From CAZBNB01 sp964493245 (GTDB taxonomy: Bacteria; Pseudomonadota; Gammaproteobacteria; Legionellales; Legionellaceae), in contig CAZBNB010000012.1 in assembly GCA_964493245.1 (NCBI GenBank), positions 4,583 through 68,582 of the forward strand: a stretch of DNA of 64,000 nucleotides, written 5' to 3'. Below, one piece after another: positions 61,333 through 64,000 of this stretch (position 1 is its first letter; every line of letters starts with the position of its first letter). A program made the translations under genes and the position numbers. Under the pieces are notes generated by a model, which was given only the letters and a program-made list of their open reading frames with translations, was not told the DNA's origin and did no database searches.

Positions 61333-63207
61333 ATGAGCATAAATGAGCAAGATCAACAATCACAAATTACCAATGTCATTCGTTTAGGCAAGGAACAAAA
61401 TTACCTTACCCACGCCCAAATTAATGATTTATTACCTAATCTTGTCGATACTGAAAACTTTGATGTCATCATTAATATTCTTGAAAATATGAATATCAAA
61501 GTTTTCGAGCAACCACCCGGTGAAGATGAGCTCGTTGCTTTATTAAGTAGTACCGAAGAGGCCCCCGAAGATATTGATGAGGCAGCCACCGTCATCGCAT
61601 CCGTAGATAAAGAGACCGGTCGCGTCACTGACCCTGTGCGCGCGTATATGCGAGAAATGGGAACGGTAGAACTGCTCACGCGCGAAGGAGAAATCCGTAT
61701 TGCGAAACGGATTGAAGAAGGTATTTATCAGGTTCTCCACTCATTGGCCGGCTATCCAGAAACAGTCAAATTAATCTTAGACGATTATGAGCTGGTACAA
61801 GTTGAAGAAATGCGCCTGAATGAAATTATCAGCGGCTTTTCAGATGATGACAGCGCCCCTCCATCCAGTATTGGCTCTATGCTCGAAGAGTCTCAACAAG
61901 ACATATTGGAAGAGGCGCCAGTTGAGCTCGTCGATGAAGAAGGCGAGGACGGTGATGGTGAAGGTGGAATTGAAGGAGATGATGGCCCTAATCCAGAACA
62001 AGCCAAAATATATTTTGATGAGTTACGCGTTCAATATGATGCCTCAATAGCGGCCATCAGCGAGAAAGGGAGAACGGATCCAAAAACAAAAGCGGCGATT
62101 GCGCTGATGTCGGAAGCGTTTTTAAAACTAAAACTAACTTCACGGCAAGTTGATAGACTGACACGTCATTTTCGACATTTACGTAACCAAATTAGGGAGT
62201 TTGAGCGTAACATCATGCGTGTGTGTATTGAGCACGCCAAAATCCCACGGAAGCTTTTTATTGACACGTTCCCAGGCAACGAAACAAATATGGCGTGGCT
62301 CGATGAATTACTAGCTCATAACAAAAAGCTGGATCATGCTCGTATCTTATCGTACGCCCAAGATATTAAACAATTACAATCAAAACTAAAGTTTTTTGAA
62401 CAAGAATACACTTTAACCATCGTTGAAGTAAAAGAGATTAACCGTGAAATGTCTATTGGTGAGGCCAAAGCACGCCGCGCCAAAAAAGAAATGGTTGAAG
62501 CTAACTTACGTTTGGTGATTTCAATCGCCAAAAAATACACCAACCGCGGTTTACAATTTCTTGATTTGATTCAAGAAGGTAATATTGGTCTCATGAAAGC
62601 GGTCGATAAATTCGAATACCGACGTGGATATAAGTTCTCTACTTACGCAACGTGGTGGATTCGTCAAGCAATCACACGTTCAATTGCCGATCAGGCACGA
62701 ACAATTCGTATTCCGGTTCATATGATTGAAACCATTAACAAGCTGAATCGTATTTCTAGACAAATTTTGCAAGAAACAGGACACGAAGCAACGCCTGAAG
62801 AGCTCGCAGAGAAAATGGAGCTGAGCGAAGATAAAATACGTAAAGTATTAAAAATCGCAAAAGAACCGATTTCCATGGATACCCCTGTCGGTGATGACGA
62901 CGAGTCACGCTTAGGCGATTTTATTCAAGATGACAACATTGAGTCACCGATCGACTGCGCAACAGCAGAAGGACTACGTGAGGCAACGTTGGAGATTCTT
63001 GAGACGTTAACGCCAAGAGAAGCCAAAGTATTACGCATGCGCTTCGGCATTGAAATGAATACCGATCACACGTTGGAAGAAGTTGGTAAACAATTTGATG
63101 TCACACGTGAACGTATCCGCCAGATCGAAGCCAAAGCATTACGTAAGCTTCGTCATCCGTCACGCTCAGAAAAGTTACGTAGCTTTCTTGAAAGTGATGA
63201 GAAATAA
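61333..63207 (+). CDS. rpoD: RNA polymerase sigma factor RpoD (sigma-70)
   Basis: 624 residues. Housekeeping sigma factor. Region 1.1 at the N-terminus (LGKEQNYLTHAQINDLLP), 1.2 (DPVRAYMREMGTVELLTREGE), an acidic nonconserved region at about 180-220, then region 2 (EANLRLVISIAKKYTNRGLQ, GYKFSTYATWWIRQAI, DQARTIRIPVHM), 3 and 4 (TLEEVGKQFDVTRERIRQIE) with the -35-binding helix. Last gene of the rpsU-yqeY-dnaG-rpoD unit. Confidence 0.98.
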   Translation: MSINEQDQQSQITNVIRLGKEQNYLTHAQINDLLPNLVDTENFDVIINILENMNIKVFEQPPGEDELVALLSSTEEAPEDIDEAATVIASVDKETGRVTDPVRAYMREMGTVELLTREGEIRIAKRIEEGIYQVLHSLAGYPETVKLILDDYELVQVEEMRLNEIISGFSDDDSAPPSSIGSMLEESQQDILEEAPVELVDEEGEDGDGEGGIEGDDGPNPEQAKIYFDELRVQYDASIAAISEKGRTDPKTKAAIALMSEAFLKLKLTSRQVDRLTRHFRHLRNQIREFERNIMRVCIEHAKIPRKLFIDTFPGNETNMAWLDELLAHNKKLDHARILSYAQDIKQLQSKLKFFEQEYTLTIVEVKEINREMSIGEAKARRAKKEMVEANLRLVISIAKKYTNRGLQFLDLIQEGNIGLMKAVDKFEYRRGYKFSTYATWWIRQAITRSIADQARTIRIPVHMIETINKLNRISRQILQETGHEATPEELAEKMELSEDKIRKVLKIAKEPISMDTPVGDDDESRLGDFIQDDNIESPIDCATAEGLREATLEILETLTPREAKVLRMRFGIEMNTDHTLEEVGKQFDVTRERIRQIEAKALRKLRHPSRSEKLRSFLESDEK

Positions 63208-63245
63208 CCATTTGTTTCAATGCGTAGCATATCCTTTATTTGAGT

Positions 63246-63285
63246 ACCCTCAATGTAAACATGAATCCATATTTACATTGAGGGT
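63246..63285 (+). terminator. Terminator after rpoD
   Basis: 14-bp perfect inverted repeat (arms 63246-63259 and 63272-63285, 12-nt loop) followed by CTTTC, 38 bases beyond the rpoD stop. Stem strong at its base (ACCCTC); weak T-run. Confidence 0.7.
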
Positions 63286-63401
63286 CTTTCAAGCCTGCTA
63301 ACAAACATTTTCATCCGGTTACGACAATTGTTTTGTAACTCCTTTACAAAAGAGAATTCTTTTACTACATTTTATAATGTAATCTAAACAAGGAGAGTGT
63401 T

Positions 63402-63647
63402 GTGAAAATTTCATCTGTGTTGTCTGCGGTGGTTTTAAGTACAGGTTTAGCTCTATCATTTAACGCTTCTGCTGAAGCCCCAGCACCAACTGCCGGTGCG
63501 CATTGTGATGCTACTGAAGTACAGCAACATTGCAATGAAATAATGGATAGTACGTGTAAGGCCGCGCCAGACACTCTTACGCAACAACAAAAAGACGAGT
63601 GTCAGCAATGTATGGATTGTAAAAAACAACTTATTAAAACTCAATAA
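63402..63647 (+). CDS. Small secreted protein with six cysteines, unknown function
   Basis: 81 residues from GTG 63402, chosen because a full AAGGAG lies 6 bases upstream and a signal peptide follows (MKISSVLSAVVLSTGLALSFNASA, cleavage near residue 24). The mature part has six cysteines (35, 44, 52, 67, 70, 73) in the order HC, HC, TC, EC, CQQC and ending MDCKKQLIK. The even number suggests disulfides or metal binding. I do not recognise the family. Monocistronic, with a -10-like TATAAT at 63373-63378 and a hairpin behind it. A counterpart with a different cysteine pattern lies at 2903. Confidence 0.75.
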   Translation: MKISSVLSAVVLSTGLALSFNASAEAPAPTAGAHCDATEVQQHCNEIMDSTCKAAPDTLTQQQKDECQQCMDCKKQLIKTQ

Positions 63648-63659
63648 TTAATTTTCAAA

Positions 63660-63694
63660 CAAACTATGGGCATCTAAACGATGCCCATAGTTTG
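63660..63694 (+). terminator. Terminator after the small secreted protein gene
   Basis: 14-bp perfect inverted repeat (arms 63660-63673 and 63681-63694, 7-nt loop) 12 bases after the stop codon. No long T-run, but the strong stem and position support it. Confidence 0.65.
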
Positions 63695-63809
63695 TTCACA
63701 TATTCAAGTTCTTTCGAAAATCAAGCCCGCTCTTTGATAATTTATTATGTAAAAAATTCCTTGAAAATCTAGCAATCATTCCGATTAATTATTACAATGT
63801 TCGCTTCGG

Positions 63810-63886
<77 letters not shown>

Positions 63887-63926
63887 ATAAAATCAAGTAG
63901 TTACGAGTAGTTTTAGAGGGCGCATT

Positions 63927-64000
63927 CTAGCTCCAAGTGCGACAATCATTTTTATGTTGCTGTATAAACACCTCTTGAGGCATTTTATACCCCAAACACT
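63927..64000 (-). CDS. IS30-family transposase, C-terminal end only (cut by window edge)
   Basis: The minus strand reads CLGYKMPQEVFIQQHKND, then CRTWS and a stop at 63927-63929. CLGYK-P-EVF is the conserved tail of IS30-type transposases (after NNRPRK). The rest lies beyond the right edge. The adjoining TGGAGCTAGAATGCGCC is probably part of the IS end. It has come to rest about 40 bases from the tRNA. Confidence 0.75.
   Translation of the reverse strand, partial: CLGYKMPQEVFIQQHKNDCRTWS

Overview
This 64 kb window is bacterial chromosome from a gammaproteobacterium, most likely a member of the order Legionellales (Legionella/Coxiella/Berkiella-like). The pointers are: an enhA-enhB-enhC locus (enhanced-entry genes best known from Legionella and Coxiella), a LetA/GacA-type regulator in front of uvrC, SMC rather than MukB, ZipA next to SMC, a MsrB-MsrA fusion, a class-B-like acid phosphatase and AT-rich spacers full of palindromic repeats. 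The genus cannot be fixed from the sequence alone. Nearly everything is housekeeping, with short accessory islands between the operons.

Layout. 1-2783: uvrA, cut by the left edge. 2903-8386: a small cysteine-rich secreted protein, then the envelope locus enhABC. 8455-12181: lipoprotein, letA (uvrY/gacA) and uvrC in one operon. 12290-14948: phhA, bioC and the divergent comF. 14955-35677: one long leftward block in the order smc, zipA, murF, mraY, murD, ftsW, murC, murB, ddl, ftsQ, ftsA, ftsZ, carB, greA and a PAS-receiver protein, most genes overlapping or nearly touching. This is a rearranged division and cell wall (dcw) cluster: murG and lpxC are missing from their usual places, the smc-zipA unit is joined to murF, and carB without carA stands where lpxC usually is.

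35678-40951: the most accessory part. It has a 200-bp palindrome with a 35-bp perfect inverted repeat, three 125-bp tandem repeats (two identical), an acyl-CoA desaturase, a DUF4160/DUF2442 pair, a serine recombinase whose catalytic serine is leucine, a possible gene relic, a PlsC-like acyltransferase, coaD and a MITE. 40952-43548: exported proline-iminopeptidase-like hydrolase, lolB, msrB-msrA. 43588-50071: suf operon (sufB, C, D, S, U, T) with epmA at its end. 50273-57627: acid phosphatase, aroQ-accB-accC-prmA, mdh, a second MITE copy, hemW and an unknown membrane protein. 57765-63207: plsY and the macromolecular synthesis operon rpsU-yqeY-dnaG-rpoD. 63402-64000: a second small cysteine-rich secreted protein, a CAU-anticodon tRNA (probably Ile2) and the 3' end of an IS30-type transposase at the right edge.

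The least expected material is in the spacers: a MITE family of two copies, each with a 5-bp target duplication; a second family of short elements around enhC and in front of dnaG; a long hairpin inserted between mraY and murD; and the palindrome plus tandem repeat beside smc. No CRISPR array, prophage, rRNA operon or obvious defence system was seen.
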